From Streptomyces pluripotens (GTDB lineage Bacteria > Actinomycetota > Actinomycetes > Streptomycetales > Streptomycetaceae), in the NCBI RefSeq assembly GCF_000802245.2, contig NZ_CP021080.1, positions 3,410,001-3,474,000 of the forward strand: a stretch of 64,000 bases of DNA, read 5' to 3'. The translations under genes and the position numbers were made by a program. Under the pieces are notes generated by a model, which ran no database searches, was not told the origin of the DNA, and saw only the letters and a list, made by a program, of their open reading frames with translations. Shown here piece by piece: positions 52,976 to 62,080 of the stretch. Positions within the stretch are counted from its first letter, which is position 1, and the number at the start of each line of letters is the position of its first letter.

Positions 52976-54118
52976 GTGGACTTCACCTTCACCGAGGAAC
53001 AGCTGGCAGCGGCCGAGGCGGCACGAGGTGTGTTCGCCGGGGTGGCGCCGGACTCGGTACCCAGTCCGGCGCTCACCACCGGAGCCGTGGCGGAGGGGTT
53101 CGACCGGGAGTTGTGGTCCCGGCTCGCCGATGCGGACCTGCTGAGTCTGCTCCTCGACGAGGCACACGGCGGGGCGGGCCTCAACGCGATTGCGTTGTGC
53201 CTGGTTCTCCGCGAGTCCGCCGGGGTTCTGGCCCGGGTGCCACTGCTGGAGCACAGCGCCGCCGCGGCTACGGTCCAGGCCTACGGGGAGCCGAAGTCGG
53301 CGGCAGGACTGCTGGCGCGAGCGGGCCGCGGGCAGTTGGTGCTGACCGTCGCGGCCAACGGGCGTACCGGCCACGACCCGGCCGAACAGGCCGTCACCGC
53401 TCAGCGGGAGGCGGCGGCCTGGGTACTGGACGGGGTACAGACGGCGGTGCCGTGGGTGTACGACGCGGACCTCGTGGTCGTACCGGCGCGTGTCGAGGGC
53501 TCCGTAGCCGACCGGACGGTGCTCGCCCTGGTACCACGTGAGCAGGACGGGGTGACCCTTACCGAGCAGGTGTCCACGAACGGGGAGCGGCTGGCCGAAC
53601 TGCGGCTGGCGTCCACGCGGATCGACGCGGCGGACGTCATCGAGTCCGACGGCGCATGGGAATGGCTGCACGCGCTGCTCGTGACCGGCACCTGCGCGCT
53701 GGCGCTCGGACTGGGCGAACACGTACTGAACATGACGAGTGAGTACACGGGGAAGCGAGAGCAGTTCGGGTATCCGATCGCGACCTTCCAGGCCGTGGCG
53801 GTGCAGGCGGCGGACCGGTACATCGACCTGCGTGCCATGGAGGCCACCCTGTGGCAGGCCGCCTGGCGGATCACCTCGGGGGCATCGGGTGTGCTGCCCG
53901 CCACCGGAGACGTGGCGGTGGCGAAGATCTGGGCGGCGGAGGGCGTACGCCGAGTGGTACAGACCGCGCAGCATCTGCACGGCGGATTCGGCGCGGACAC
54001 CAGCTACCCACTGCACCGGTACCACGCCTGGGCCAAGCACCTGGAGCTGGCACTCGGCCCGGCGGCGGCCTACGAGGAGAGGCTTGGTGACCTGCTGGCA
54101 GCACACCCGCTCGGCTGA
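52976..54118 (+). CDS. acyl-CoA dehydrogenase family protein
   Basis: Flavoprotein of 380 residues. Recognisable regions are DFTFTEEQLAAAEAARGVF, the middle beta domain, SEYTGKREQFGYPIATFQAV and QHLHGGFGADTSYPLHRYHAW. The end resembles the steroid-ring and side-chain dehydrogenases (the FadE/ChsE group) that work as heteromers, and no clear catalytic Glu of the YEGT type is present. GTG 52976 follows GGGAGGAC. A KstR-like palindrome upstream suggests control separate from the paa operon. No partner subunit is adjacent. Confidence 0.85.
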   Translation: MDFTFTEEQLAAAEAARGVFAGVAPDSVPSPALTTGAVAEGFDRELWSRLADADLLSLLLDEAHGGAGLNAIALCLVLRESAGVLARVPLLEHSAAAATVQAYGEPKSAAGLLARAGRGQLVLTVAANGRTGHDPAEQAVTAQREAAAWVLDGVQTAVPWVYDADLVVVPARVEGSVADRTVLALVPREQDGVTLTEQVSTNGERLAELRLASTRIDAADVIESDGAWEWLHALLVTGTCALALGLGEHVLNMTSEYTGKREQFGYPIATFQAVAVQAADRYIDLRAMEATLWQAAWRITSGASGVLPATGDVAVAKIWAAEGVRRVVQTAQHLHGGFGADTSYPLHRYHAWAKHLELALGPAAAYEERLGDLLAAHPLG

Positions 54119-54272
54119 CCGCGAGGCCCCGCAAAACTCCGACTCCCGATCACCCCGCCCCGGGCGCCGGACGCTCCAGCACCCACAAGAGACTCAGCCT
54201 CAAACTCCCGACCCGTAATGAGCCGGCTTCCGCCCTGGATGCGGCCGGACAGGCTGCGATCCGCGACGGTCT

Positions 54273-54620
54273 CTAGAGCACGAGACCAGGCTGGCCGTCG
54301 TCGGTGACCACCGGGCGCCCCATTGCCTGCCAGACCTGCATGCCGCCGTCGACATTCACCGCGTCGACGCCCTGCTGGACCAGGTACAGGGTGACCCGGG
54401 CCGAGCGATTGCCGGATCGGCAGATGACGTAGACATGACCGCCCTGCGGGGCGGCCTCGGTCAGTTCACCGAAGCGGGCCATGAACTCGCTGACGGGGAT
54501 GTGCAGCGCTCTCTCGGCGTGGCCGGCCTTCCACTCATCGTCCTCACGGACGTCCAGCAGGAAGTCGTCGTCCTTGAGGTCCGCGATCTCGACCGTGGGC
54601 ACACCAGCTCCGAAATTCAT
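54273..54620 (-). CDS. single-domain rhodanese
   Basis: Rhodanese-like protein of 115 residues. The active-site loop is VICRSGNRSA with catalytic C67, and the domain begins VEIADLKDDDFLLDVREDDEW. It probably moves or carries sulfur or acts in persulfide handling. The ATG is at 54620; the longer frame to 54983 is shadow of the next gene. It lies 31 bases after the J-domain-like gene and may be co-transcribed with it. Confidence 0.9.
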   Translation of the reverse strand: MNFGAGVPTVEIADLKDDDFLLDVREDDEWKAGHAERALHIPVSEFMARFGELTEAAPQGGHVYVICRSGNRSARVTLYLVQQGVDAVNVDGGMQVWQAMGRPVVTDDGQPGLVL

Positions 54621-54651
54621 GTCCCCGACGCTACCGGAAGGCAGATGCTGC

Positions 54652-55464
54652 TCAGCCCTCTTCCAGCAGGTCCGCCAATTGCGCTTCGCGCTGGCCGATG
54701 TCGGCGCGCAGCCTGCCGGCGATGTCGTCGAGCAACCCGTCGGGGTCGTCAGGGGCGAGACGGAGCATGCCGGCGATGGCGCTTTCCTCCAGTTCACGGG
54801 CGACGAGGGTGAGTAGTTCCTTGCGCTGGGAGAGCCATTCGAGCCGGGCGTAGAGCTCTTCGGCGGGACTCGGGCGGCGCTCGGCCGGAACCGGACCCGC
54901 CGCCCACTCCTCGGCCAGTTCCTTGAGCAGTGTCTCGTCGCCGCAGGCGTAAGCGGCATTGACGCGCGTGATGAACTCCTCACGCCGCTGCCGCTCCCCC
55001 TCCTCCTGCGCCAGGTCGGGGTGAGCCTTCCGGGCCAGTTCGCGGAACAGCCGACGGGCCTCTTCGCTGGGGCGCACCCGCTGCGGAGGCCGTACCGCCT
55101 GGTCGGTGAGCATGGCAGTGGCTTCCGGGAACAAGCCCTGCCCGTCCATCCAGCCGTTCAGCAGTTCCTCGACGCCGGGTATCGGCACCACCCGGGCGCG
55201 GGCTTCCTCGGCGCGGCGGATGTCCTCGGGGTCGCCGGTGCGGGCAGCCTTCGCCTCGGCGATCTCGGCGTCAAGCTCCTCGATGCGGGCGTAGAGGGGG
55301 CCGAGTCTCTGCTCGTGCAGCCTGGAGAAGTTCTCGACTTCGACGCGGAAGGTCTCCACGGCGATCTCGTATTCGATCAAGGCTTGCTCGGCGGCCCGTA
55401 CGGCCCGTTCGAGCCGTTCCTCGGGCCGCGGCGCCTGGGACTGGTCGGCTTCCGGGGTCGTCAC
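54652..55464 (-). CDS. coiled-coil protein with J-domain-like segment
   Basis: Protein of 270 residues. The N-terminal third (about 15-75) is a predicted coiled coil rich in Glu/Arg (ERAVRAAEQALIEYEIAVE). Residues about 135-180 read RRLFRELARKAHPDLA with FITRVNAAYACGDETLL, containing the HPD signature of DnaJ domains. The C-terminus is another long helical region (about 215-270). GTG 55464 is taken as the start. It may be a co-chaperone-like protein, but no DnaK is near and the fold assignment rests on this short motif. Confidence 0.75.
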   Translation of the reverse strand: MTTPEADQSQAPRPEERLERAVRAAEQALIEYEIAVETFRVEVENFSRLHEQRLGPLYARIEELDAEIAEAKAARTGDPEDIRRAEEARARVVPIPGVEELLNGWMDGQGLFPEATAMLTDQAVRPPQRVRPSEEARRLFRELARKAHPDLAQEEGERQRREEFITRVNAAYACGDETLLKELAEEWAAGPVPAERRPSPAEELYARLEWLSQRKELLTLVARELEESAIAGMLRLAPDDPDGLLDDIAGRLRADIGQREAQLADLLEEG

Positions 55465-55595
55465 CCGACCAGCGTAGGCCACGGCCGGAACCCGCTGTCC
55501 ACGGTGACCGGACTCAGCGGCCAGTCGCGGCATTCTGACGGTCGGCCGAGAGCCTGCTACGCCCGCTTCTCACCCCCCTCTTCTCACCCCCCTTC

Positions 55596-56963
55596 TCACA
55601 CCCCCGTCTCCGCCCGAATCCGCCCCGCCCGCACCGCCGCGACCAGCTGCGCGTGATCCGCCTCGGTGCGATCGGCGTAGGCGACGGCGAAATCGGCCAT
55701 CGCCTCGTCCAGCTCCTCGTTCTTGCCGCAGTATCCGGCGATCAGCCTTGGGTCAGCGCTGTGGGAGTGGGCGCGGGCGAGCAAGGCGCCGGTCATGCGG
55801 CCGTAGTCGTCGATCTGGTCGGCGGCGAGCGCGGCTGGGTCGACGCTGCCCTTTCGGTTACGGAACTGGCGCACCTGGAATGGGCGCCCGTCGACCGTGG
55901 TCCAGCCCAGCAGGATGTCGCTGACCACCTGCATGCTCTTCTGCCCGAGGACCACCCTGCGGCCCTCGTGCTCCACTGGCGGTGCGTCGAATCCGGCCGC
56001 GGTCAGGTGCGGGACCAAAACGGAGGGGCGGGCCTCCTTCACCTGCAGCACCAGCGGATGCTCGCGGTGGTCGAGGAGCAGCACAACGTAGGACCGGGTG
56101 CCGACGCTACCGGTACCGACCACCCGAAAGGCCACGTCGTGCACCGCATGGCGGGCGAGCAGGGGATGCCGGTCCTCGCTGACGGTGTCTCGGTACAGCT
56201 CCAGGGACGCGGCGACCGCAGCGGCCTCGGCATCCGGGATTCTGCGCAACACCGGCGCGGCGTCGACGAAGCGCCGTCCGCCGTCCTGCACCGCCTCGGT
56301 CGACTTCGCAGCGAACCGACCACTGGTGTTGGCCCGTGCCTTCTCCGAGACGCGCTGCAGGGTACCGAGCAGGTCGTGAGCGTCGGCGTGGGAGACCAAC
56401 TCCTCGTCGGCGATGGCGTTCCACGCGTCCAGCACGGGCAGTCTGGCGAGTAGCCTCATGGTGTGTCGATAGGCGCCGACCGCGTCCCGCGCCGCCGTGC
56501 GGCAGGTGTCCTCGTCGGCTCCCGCCTCCCGCCCGGCCAGCACCAGCGATGCCGCGAGTCGTTTGAGGTCCCACTCCCAGGGGCCGTGCACGGTCTCGTC
56601 GAAGTCGTTGAGGTCGATGACCAAGCCCCCGCGGGCGTCGCCGTACAGGCCGAAATTGGCCGCATGCGCGTCACCGCATATCTGGGCGCCGATCCTGGTC
56701 GTGGGGGTGCGCGCCAGGTCGTACGCCATCAGCCCGGCGGAGCCGCGCAGAAAAGCGAAGGGGGTCGCCGCCATCCGGCCCACCCGAATCGGTGTCAGCT
56801 CGGGGATGCGGCCGGCGTTGGACTCCTCGACCGCGCTCACCGCATCGGGGCGCAAGGCGTCCAGGTCGAGGGTCCGGTGCGCGCTGCGCGGCACACTCGA
56901 CCTGATTCCCTTACCCTCCGCCTTGGGCGAGCCCTGCCGCGGCCATGCGGCGAAGCCACTCAT
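55596..56963 (-). CDS. DUF2252 family protein
   Basis: Protein of 455 residues with a kinase-like fold predicted for DUF2252. Conserved parts are IPELTPIRVGRMAATPFAF, GDAHAANFGLYGDARGG with VIDLNDFDET (equivalent to the HGD and D-x-D sites of phosphotransferases), and RKGSVDPAALAADQIDDYGRM. ATG 56963 places the conserved block about 60 residues in, the usual distance; the frame stays open to 57623, so a longer N-terminus with hexapeptide repeats cannot be excluded. Function unknown. Confidence 0.82.
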   Translation of the reverse strand: MSGFAAWPRQGSPKAEGKGIRSSVPRSAHRTLDLDALRPDAVSAVEESNAGRIPELTPIRVGRMAATPFAFLRGSAGLMAYDLARTPTTRIGAQICGDAHAANFGLYGDARGGLVIDLNDFDETVHGPWEWDLKRLAASLVLAGREAGADEDTCRTAARDAVGAYRHTMRLLARLPVLDAWNAIADEELVSHADAHDLLGTLQRVSEKARANTSGRFAAKSTEAVQDGGRRFVDAAPVLRRIPDAEAAAVAASLELYRDTVSEDRHPLLARHAVHDVAFRVVGTGSVGTRSYVVLLLDHREHPLVLQVKEARPSVLVPHLTAAGFDAPPVEHEGRRVVLGQKSMQVVSDILLGWTTVDGRPFQVRQFRNRKGSVDPAALAADQIDDYGRMTGALLARAHSHSADPRLIAGYCGKNEELDEAMADFAVAYADRTEADHAQLVAAVRAGRIRAETGV

Positions 56964-57550
56964 CCGGGGCAGCCTGCGCCCCGCCCTCGGCTCCGTCCCT
57001 GACCCAGCTGCCACGACCGCCGTAGTCAACACCGCTCCTTGCCCCACTTCACCGAACGACGCGCCCTCTCCCGCCGCTCCCGCTTCCACACCGACTTCGG
57101 TCACCTCAACCGCCTCCCCCGAACGCGTACGTGCGCGCGCTTCAGACCAGACATCAACTCGTGCCGACCGTACAGCCGGTGGCCGGAAGCCGTCAGACCC
57201 TGTGGACAACAGGGCCCGTGTGGACAACTGGGTGCCCGCGCACAACCAGGCCCCTGTGGACAACCGGGCACCTGTGGAAACCCAGGCACCCCCTGGCATG
57301 CCCGGGGGTGCGGGCCGCCGAAGTGCCCGCGCCCCCACGCCGCCTGCCGAAATCCGGCAATATTCGGCGTAGTTGATGTGTGCCATCGCACCTGCCGGCG
57401 TCGAGCCGGCAGCAGGTACCGTTCCCGGCGGTGCGGCCGAAAGCCCGCCAGACGGGGTCCGAGACAGCGTTCGCCCGGTGGGCCGGCCCCGCCAACCACT
57501 GGCCCACTTGGGCCCCCCACCCTCAGTCCGCCCCGGAGGTGCCGTACGGC
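56964..57550. other. 587-base divergent region upstream of DUF2252 and the RCK protein
   Basis: No separate gene is supported. It contains the 18-bp tandem array at 57201-57290 and the ribosome binding site GGAGGT at 57535-57540. Both strands have long open frames here, a result of base composition and the repeat period being a multiple of three. Confidence 0.5.
57201..57290. repeat. five 18-bp tandem units with DnaA-box 9-mers
   Basis: Units start at 57201, 57219, 57237, 57255 and 57273. Three contain the exact 9-mer TGTGGACAA (complement of TTGTCCACA), one has TGTGGAAAC and one is degenerate (CGCGCACAA). The second half of each unit is C/G-rich (consensus CCGGGCNCC). Confidence 0.85.
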
Positions 57551-59500
57551 ATGGCATTGATCCCCCAGCCCGCCCACGGCGCCCCACGGTCGGGGCACAT
57601 GATCGTATGCGGCGACGACACACTGGCCGAGCGGCTGGCCACCGAACTCACCACGGTGTACGGGGAACAGGTCACCCTTGTCGTACCGCCCGCTCGGCGC
57701 AACGGCACCACCACCCGGCGGGTGCGCGCCGCGTCACTGCTGGGACGGGTGCAGGCCGTCGTCAACCGCGGGGAGGGCACGGGAGCGGACGCGGCACCCG
57801 CAGCCCCCCATGTGGTCGAGGCCGCCGAACCGGACACAGCCGCCCTGGCCGCGGCCGGTGTGCAGGACGCCGCCGCGGTGGCCCTGGTCCACGACGACGA
57901 CGAGATCAACGTCCACGCCGCCCTGGCCGCCCGCCGTCTCAACCCGCGCCTCCGTCTGGTCATCCGCCTCTACAACCGCAGGCTGGGCCAGCACCTGGAG
58001 GAACTCCTCGACCAAGCCGCCGCACTCGCCGTCCCCGGCCTGGACCCGGAAGCCCTGGACACCTCCACCACGGTCCTGTCCGACGCCGACACGGCAGCAC
58101 CCGCGCTCGCGGCCACCGCAGTCGCGGGCACGAGCAAGATCGTGCAGGCCGACGGACTACTACTGCGGGCGGTGGAACGCACCCCGCCGGGCCCCGGCAG
58201 CATCGCCGCCCCCGGGCTGTGCACCCTGGCCCTGCTGTCCTCCACCACCAACGACCCTGCAGGAGCGGAGGGTTCGGACACCAGCGGTCGGGAGGCCCCC
58301 CTACTGCTGCCCGACGACGACACGGTCGCCGCCGCCACGGGTCGCGGCACGGTCGTCCTTGAGGCGGTCGCTCACGCCAGTTCCGCCACGCCCTCCCGAC
58401 GTCTGGCCGGACGGCGCGCCGTTCCGGTGGGTTCCCTGTTCTCACGTCGGCTGCGCTGGTCCCTGGCCGGGCTCGTGGGTTGTGTGCTGGCGATGGCCGT
58501 GGCGACCTGGCTGACCACCGGCAGCCATCCGCTGCACGCCGCCTACCTCACCGTGCTCGACCTCTTCGCCATCGACGACCCGGCGATCGGCGAGCCCCTG
58601 TCACGTCAGATCCTCCAACTCCTGACCGGCGTGGCCGGTCTGCTGTTCCTACCGGTCCTGCTGGCCGCGGTCCTGGAGGCCCTCGGCACCTTCCGCACGG
58701 CCTCCTCGCTGCGCCGCCCGCCCCGCGGCCTGTCTGGCCACGTCGTCCTGCTCGGTCTGGGCAAGGTGGGCACCCGGGTACTGGCCCGACTGAGGGAACT
58801 CGGCATTCCCGTGGTGTGCGTGGAGGAGGACCCCGAGGCACGGGGCGTTCCGCTGGCCCGCCGGCTGCGCGTACCCACCGTCGTCGGAGACGTCACCCAG
58901 GAGGGTGTCCTGGAAGCGGCCAACATCCGACGCGCACACGCCCTGCTCGCGCTCACCAGCAGTGATACGACGAACCTGGAAGCATCCCTGTACGCACGCG
59001 CCCTCCGGCCCGACCTGAGGGTGGTACTGCGTCTGTACGACGACGAGTTCGCCGCGGCCGTCCACCGCACGCTGCGCTCCGCCCACCCGCGGGCCCTCAC
59101 CCGCAGCCGTAGCGTCTCCAGCCTCGCCGCCCCCGCCTTCGCAGGAGCCATGATGGGCCGTCAGATCCTCGGTGCCGTTCCGGTGGAGCGCCGCGTCCTC
59201 GTCTTTGCCGCGCTGAACGTCGCCGGGCACCCCCAACTGGAGGGGCGGACCGTCGCCGAGTCGTTCCGGCCCGGGGCCTGGCGGGTCCTGGCGCTCGACA
59301 CGGCCTCTCCCGAGGAGCGCCGGCCCGACCTCGCGGCCACCCCCGTGCCCGACGCCGCCGGCCGCACCAGCGGCCTGGTCTGGGAACTCCACTCCGGCTA
59401 CGTCCTGCGCCGCGAGGACCGTGTGGTGCTCGCGGCGACCCGGCAAGGGCTGGCCGAACTCCTGGGCCGGCAGCCACGCTCACGGACCCGTTCTGGCTGA
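57551..59500 (+). CDS. two-RCK membrane protein (CASTOR/POLLUX-like putative ion channel)
   Basis: Protein of 649 residues. A first RCK/TrkA-N domain begins at about residue 16 (MIVCGDDTLAERLATEL). Two membrane helices (about 303-320 and 356-378) flank a short loop, AYLTVLDLFAIDDPAIGE, where a channel pore would lie. A second RCK domain starts at about 396 with the classical GLGKVGTRVLARL. No TxGYG selectivity filter is present, so it may conduct another ion or act as a regulator. ATG 57551 is chosen for GGAGGT 10 bases upstream; an earlier ATG is at 57380. Confidence 0.82.
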   Translation: MALIPQPAHGAPRSGHMIVCGDDTLAERLATELTTVYGEQVTLVVPPARRNGTTTRRVRAASLLGRVQAVVNRGEGTGADAAPAAPHVVEAAEPDTAALAAAGVQDAAAVALVHDDDEINVHAALAARRLNPRLRLVIRLYNRRLGQHLEELLDQAAALAVPGLDPEALDTSTTVLSDADTAAPALAATAVAGTSKIVQADGLLLRAVERTPPGPGSIAAPGLCTLALLSSTTNDPAGAEGSDTSGREAPLLLPDDDTVAAATGRGTVVLEAVAHASSATPSRRLAGRRAVPVGSLFSRRLRWSLAGLVGCVLAMAVATWLTTGSHPLHAAYLTVLDLFAIDDPAIGEPLSRQILQLLTGVAGLLFLPVLLAAVLEALGTFRTASSLRRPPRGLSGHVVLLGLGKVGTRVLARLRELGIPVVCVEEDPEARGVPLARRLRVPTVVGDVTQEGVLEAANIRRAHALLALTSSDTTNLEASLYARALRPDLRVVLRLYDDEFAAAVHRTLRSAHPRALTRSRSVSSLAAPAFAGAMMGRQILGAVPVERRVLVFAALNVAGHPQLEGRTVAESFRPGAWRVLALDTASPEERRPDLAATPVPDAAGRTSGLVWELHSGYVLRREDRVVLAATRQGLAELLGRQPRSRTRSG

Positions 59501-60041
59501 GCCCACGGCGCGGGCTGACGGACCACAACCGGAGCCATGCGACACGACGATCAGACCACGCAGTCCGGCCGTTCACGGGCTGCCGGGCGCCCAAGCGCGG
59601 GTCCGTAGGCTCCGGCTCTGGGCTCGCTCCCGACGTGGAGGCGAGGGGGAGGAGCAGGAAGAAGCGATCTGGTGGTACCTCATCGCCCTGACGGCTGTGT
59701 TGTTCGTGCCCTGGGGGTGGCCCCCCGTCCTTCCCCGCTCCCTCCCGCCACCCTACGGATCACCCCCGGGACCGGCCCTGGGCCCCGGGGAGCCCGGGGC
59801 GTACGGCGGCCCAGAAGGGGTCGAGGCCCACGCCCCGGGTACGGGAAGCACCACGCGCCCACCCAGCGGGGGCCGACGCGGCGCGACTCGTCGAGGGCCG
59901 TCACTGAGGCGGCAGACTCGTCGCAAGGGCATGGCCCGCGTCTATCCGGTAAGTGGCGCCCGGCGCCATCGGCCCGCAGGCTGGATCCGGAGGCTGGCGC
60001 GTCGCCGCGCACCGTGCGGCGACAGGACCCTGAGAGGCCCC
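59501..60041. other. 541-base intergenic region
   Basis: No gene with a proper start. A frame at about 59650-59760 encodes a membrane-helix-like run (IWWYLIALTAVLFVPWG) followed by Pro-rich sequence and is preceded by a purine-rich AGGAGCAGGAAGAA, yet has no ATG, GTG or TTG at the right place. The last 110 bases could belong to the next gene if it starts at ATG 59931. Confidence 0.45.
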
Positions 60042-60779
60042 TTGCCCGATTCGTCGACCGCCACCGACGCGCCGCCGGCCCGGTACGACGACCTGCATGC
60101 GCTGGTGATCAACTGCACCTTGAAGCGTTCACCGGAGACGAGCAACACCCGAGGACTGATCGACCGCAGCACCGCCATCATGGAGGCACAGGGGGCGCAC
60201 GTTGATGTCGTGCGGGCGGTGGACCACGACATCGCCACCGGTGTGTGGCCCGGCATGGGGGAGCACGGCTGGCAGACGGACGCCTGGCCGGACCTCTACC
60301 AGCAGGTCATGGCGGCCGGCGTCCTCGTGCTGGCCGGCCCCATCTGGCTGGGCGACAACAGCTCCGTGATGAAGCGGGTGATCGAACGCCTCTACGCCTG
60401 TTCCAGCCTGCTCAACGAAGCCGGCCAGTACGCCTACTACGGCCGTGTCGGCGGCTGTCTGATCACCGGCAACGAGGACGGGGTCAAGCACTGTGCCATG
60501 AACGTCCTCTACAGCCTCCAACACCTGGGATACACCATCCCTCCCCAGGCGGACGCCGGGTGGATCGGCGAGGCAGGCCCCGGCCCCTCCTACCTCGACC
60601 CCGGCTCGGGCGGCCCGGAGAACGACTTCACCAACCGCAACACCACCTTCATGACCTGGAACCTGCTGCACCTGGCCCGGGCGCTGAAGGACCTCGGCGG
60701 CATCCCCGCCTACGGCAACCAGCGCACCGCCTGGGACGCGGGCTGCCGCCGCGCCTACGAGAACCCCGAGCACCGGTAG
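60042..60779 (+). CDS. flavodoxin family/NAD(P)H-dependent FMN reductase-like protein
   Basis: FMN-binding protein of 245 residues from a TTG start at 60042 (282 from ATG 59931). The flavodoxin-like fold is seen in ALVINCTLKRSPETSNTRGL (phosphate loop), VLVLAGPIWLGDNSSVMKRVIERL and VGGCLITGNEDGVKHCAMNVLYSLQHLGY. The family probably reduces quinones or other small molecules. GAGAGG lies just before the TTG, and the sequence upstream of it is Arg-rich and unlike the family. Confidence 0.82.
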   Translation: MPDSSTATDAPPARYDDLHALVINCTLKRSPETSNTRGLIDRSTAIMEAQGAHVDVVRAVDHDIATGVWPGMGEHGWQTDAWPDLYQQVMAAGVLVLAGPIWLGDNSSVMKRVIERLYACSSLLNEAGQYAYYGRVGGCLITGNEDGVKHCAMNVLYSLQHLGYTIPPQADAGWIGEAGPGPSYLDPGSGGPENDFTNRNTTFMTWNLLHLARALKDLGGIPAYGNQRTAWDAGCRRAYENPEHR

Positions 60780-61216
60780 GCACCGCGCCGCGGCACCACC
60801 ACGGTGCGCGCGGACGCACGGTGAGGGAAGCCCCCTCCTCGCTGCGGCAGGAGGTGCCGTAGCGCACCTGCGGCACGGGGCGCAGCCTCCGCGGGAAGCA
60901 GCCACAGGCCGAGGACGTGCTCGGTGACCTCCAGGGGGCAACGGACACACACGAGTGACCGCCGTCCTTCCGCGGCGCACGGAGTCACTCGGTCGCACGA
61001 GACCCAGAGTGGCTGGAACACCGCAGTCAGTGGCCGCTTGTTGCACAAAGCAATGCCACGGGGACGCAACGGGTGACATCATCACCGGTACTCGCTGCGG
61101 CCGACTCGTTGGGGCCTGCCGTGAGAGGGCTGGGCGCACACGCCGAGGGGGAGCCCGGCTCACCTTCTGCTCGCCTGCGACGGTCCTACCTGTCCACGCA
61201 TGACTTGGGACCGTTC
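60780..61216. other. 437-base intergenic region
   Basis: I see no convincing gene. The frame upstream of 61217 continues the next gene back to 61073 but is Pro/Gly/Arg-rich and lacks helices. Short GC-rich hairpins occur near 60790-60870 without a clear terminator. Confidence 0.4.
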
Positions 61217-62014
61217 ATGATCTGGGATCACCACGGCTGGCTCGCCGGCTACGTATTACCGGCGGTGCTGAGCGCCGGCCTCGCGTGGATCGGCTTAGTC
61301 CGCCATTCCGTCGGCAAGGGCTGGCTGCTGGGCAGCTGGAGATCTGCCGGCCTGGCACTTCTGGTTCTCGTTCTGGCAGGTGCGGTCGGGATCGCCGCCG
61401 GTCTGGCGCTTCCGCACCTGGCGAAGCTGCCTCCGGCAGCCGCAGGCCTAGCGACCGGTGTCACGACCATGCCGCGCAAGAGGCAGGAGGACACGCCCCA
61501 GCCCTACGTCAAGTTCATGACACTCGGCATCGCCTGGCTCAGGGAACGACTCGACTACCGCATGTGCCTCGACGCTCACAGCTGGTGCGCCGAGTTCCTC
61601 GACGGCTTCGAGAAGTCAACACACCTTCGCGTGTTCGTGCACGAACTCAAGCACCATCTGGTGAATCGTCATCCCACGCTCAACAAGACGATCAACAACC
61701 TCTTCGATGCGGCGGACAAGGCCATGATCCACGCACTGGAGGTGCAGACGAAGACTGACGAGGCCCGCAGGGACACGCACACCGGCTGGATGAGAGAGCC
61801 CACTGACGAAGAGGTCTACCAGTGCCGCAGCGCCTTCGGCGAAGCCTTCAGCCGCTGTGGGGACCTGTTGCTCTGCGCCTACGTACACGGCCGTCGGACG
61901 GAACAGTCCGAGCTTGGGACACTGCGCGCCAAAGCGCTTCCCAACGATGCCTTCCGCAGCTCACCGCTGCCCGTGCAACGAAGACGGCTCAGCTTCCACC
62001 GCAACCGCCCCTAG
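61217..62014 (+). CDS. hypothetical membrane protein, unknown family
   Basis: Protein of 265 residues that I do not recognise. Two N-terminal membrane helices (about 8-25 and 38-60, LALLVLVLAGAVGIAAGLAL) are followed by a soluble helical domain with many His, Lys and Asp (VFVHELKHHLVNRHPTLNKTINN, DAADKAMIHALEVQTKTDEA, AFGEAFSRCGDLLLCAYVHG). The soluble part has lower GC and less biased third positions than neighbouring genes. ATG 61217 is preferred to GTG 61073. It is convergent with an XRE regulator 66 bases away. Confidence 0.6.
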   Translation: MIWDHHGWLAGYVLPAVLSAGLAWIGLVRHSVGKGWLLGSWRSAGLALLVLVLAGAVGIAAGLALPHLAKLPPAAAGLATGVTTMPRKRQEDTPQPYVKFMTLGIAWLRERLDYRMCLDAHSWCAEFLDGFEKSTHLRVFVHELKHHLVNRHPTLNKTINNLFDAADKAMIHALEVQTKTDEARRDTHTGWMREPTDEEVYQCRSAFGEAFSRCGDLLLCAYVHGRRTEQSELGTLRAKALPNDAFRSSPLPVQRRRLSFHRNRP

Positions 62015-62080
62015 CGGCAGCAGTCAGCAGCACTGCATGCCTGTCGGTTCGCCGACCTTGGTGGCGGCGAGACACGCTCA

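Noticed and set aside
55562..55605. CTTCTCACCCCC-type polypyrimidine repeats downstream of the DUF2252 gene
   Set aside because: They are imperfect, short and without hairpin or frame; simple low-complexity DNA.
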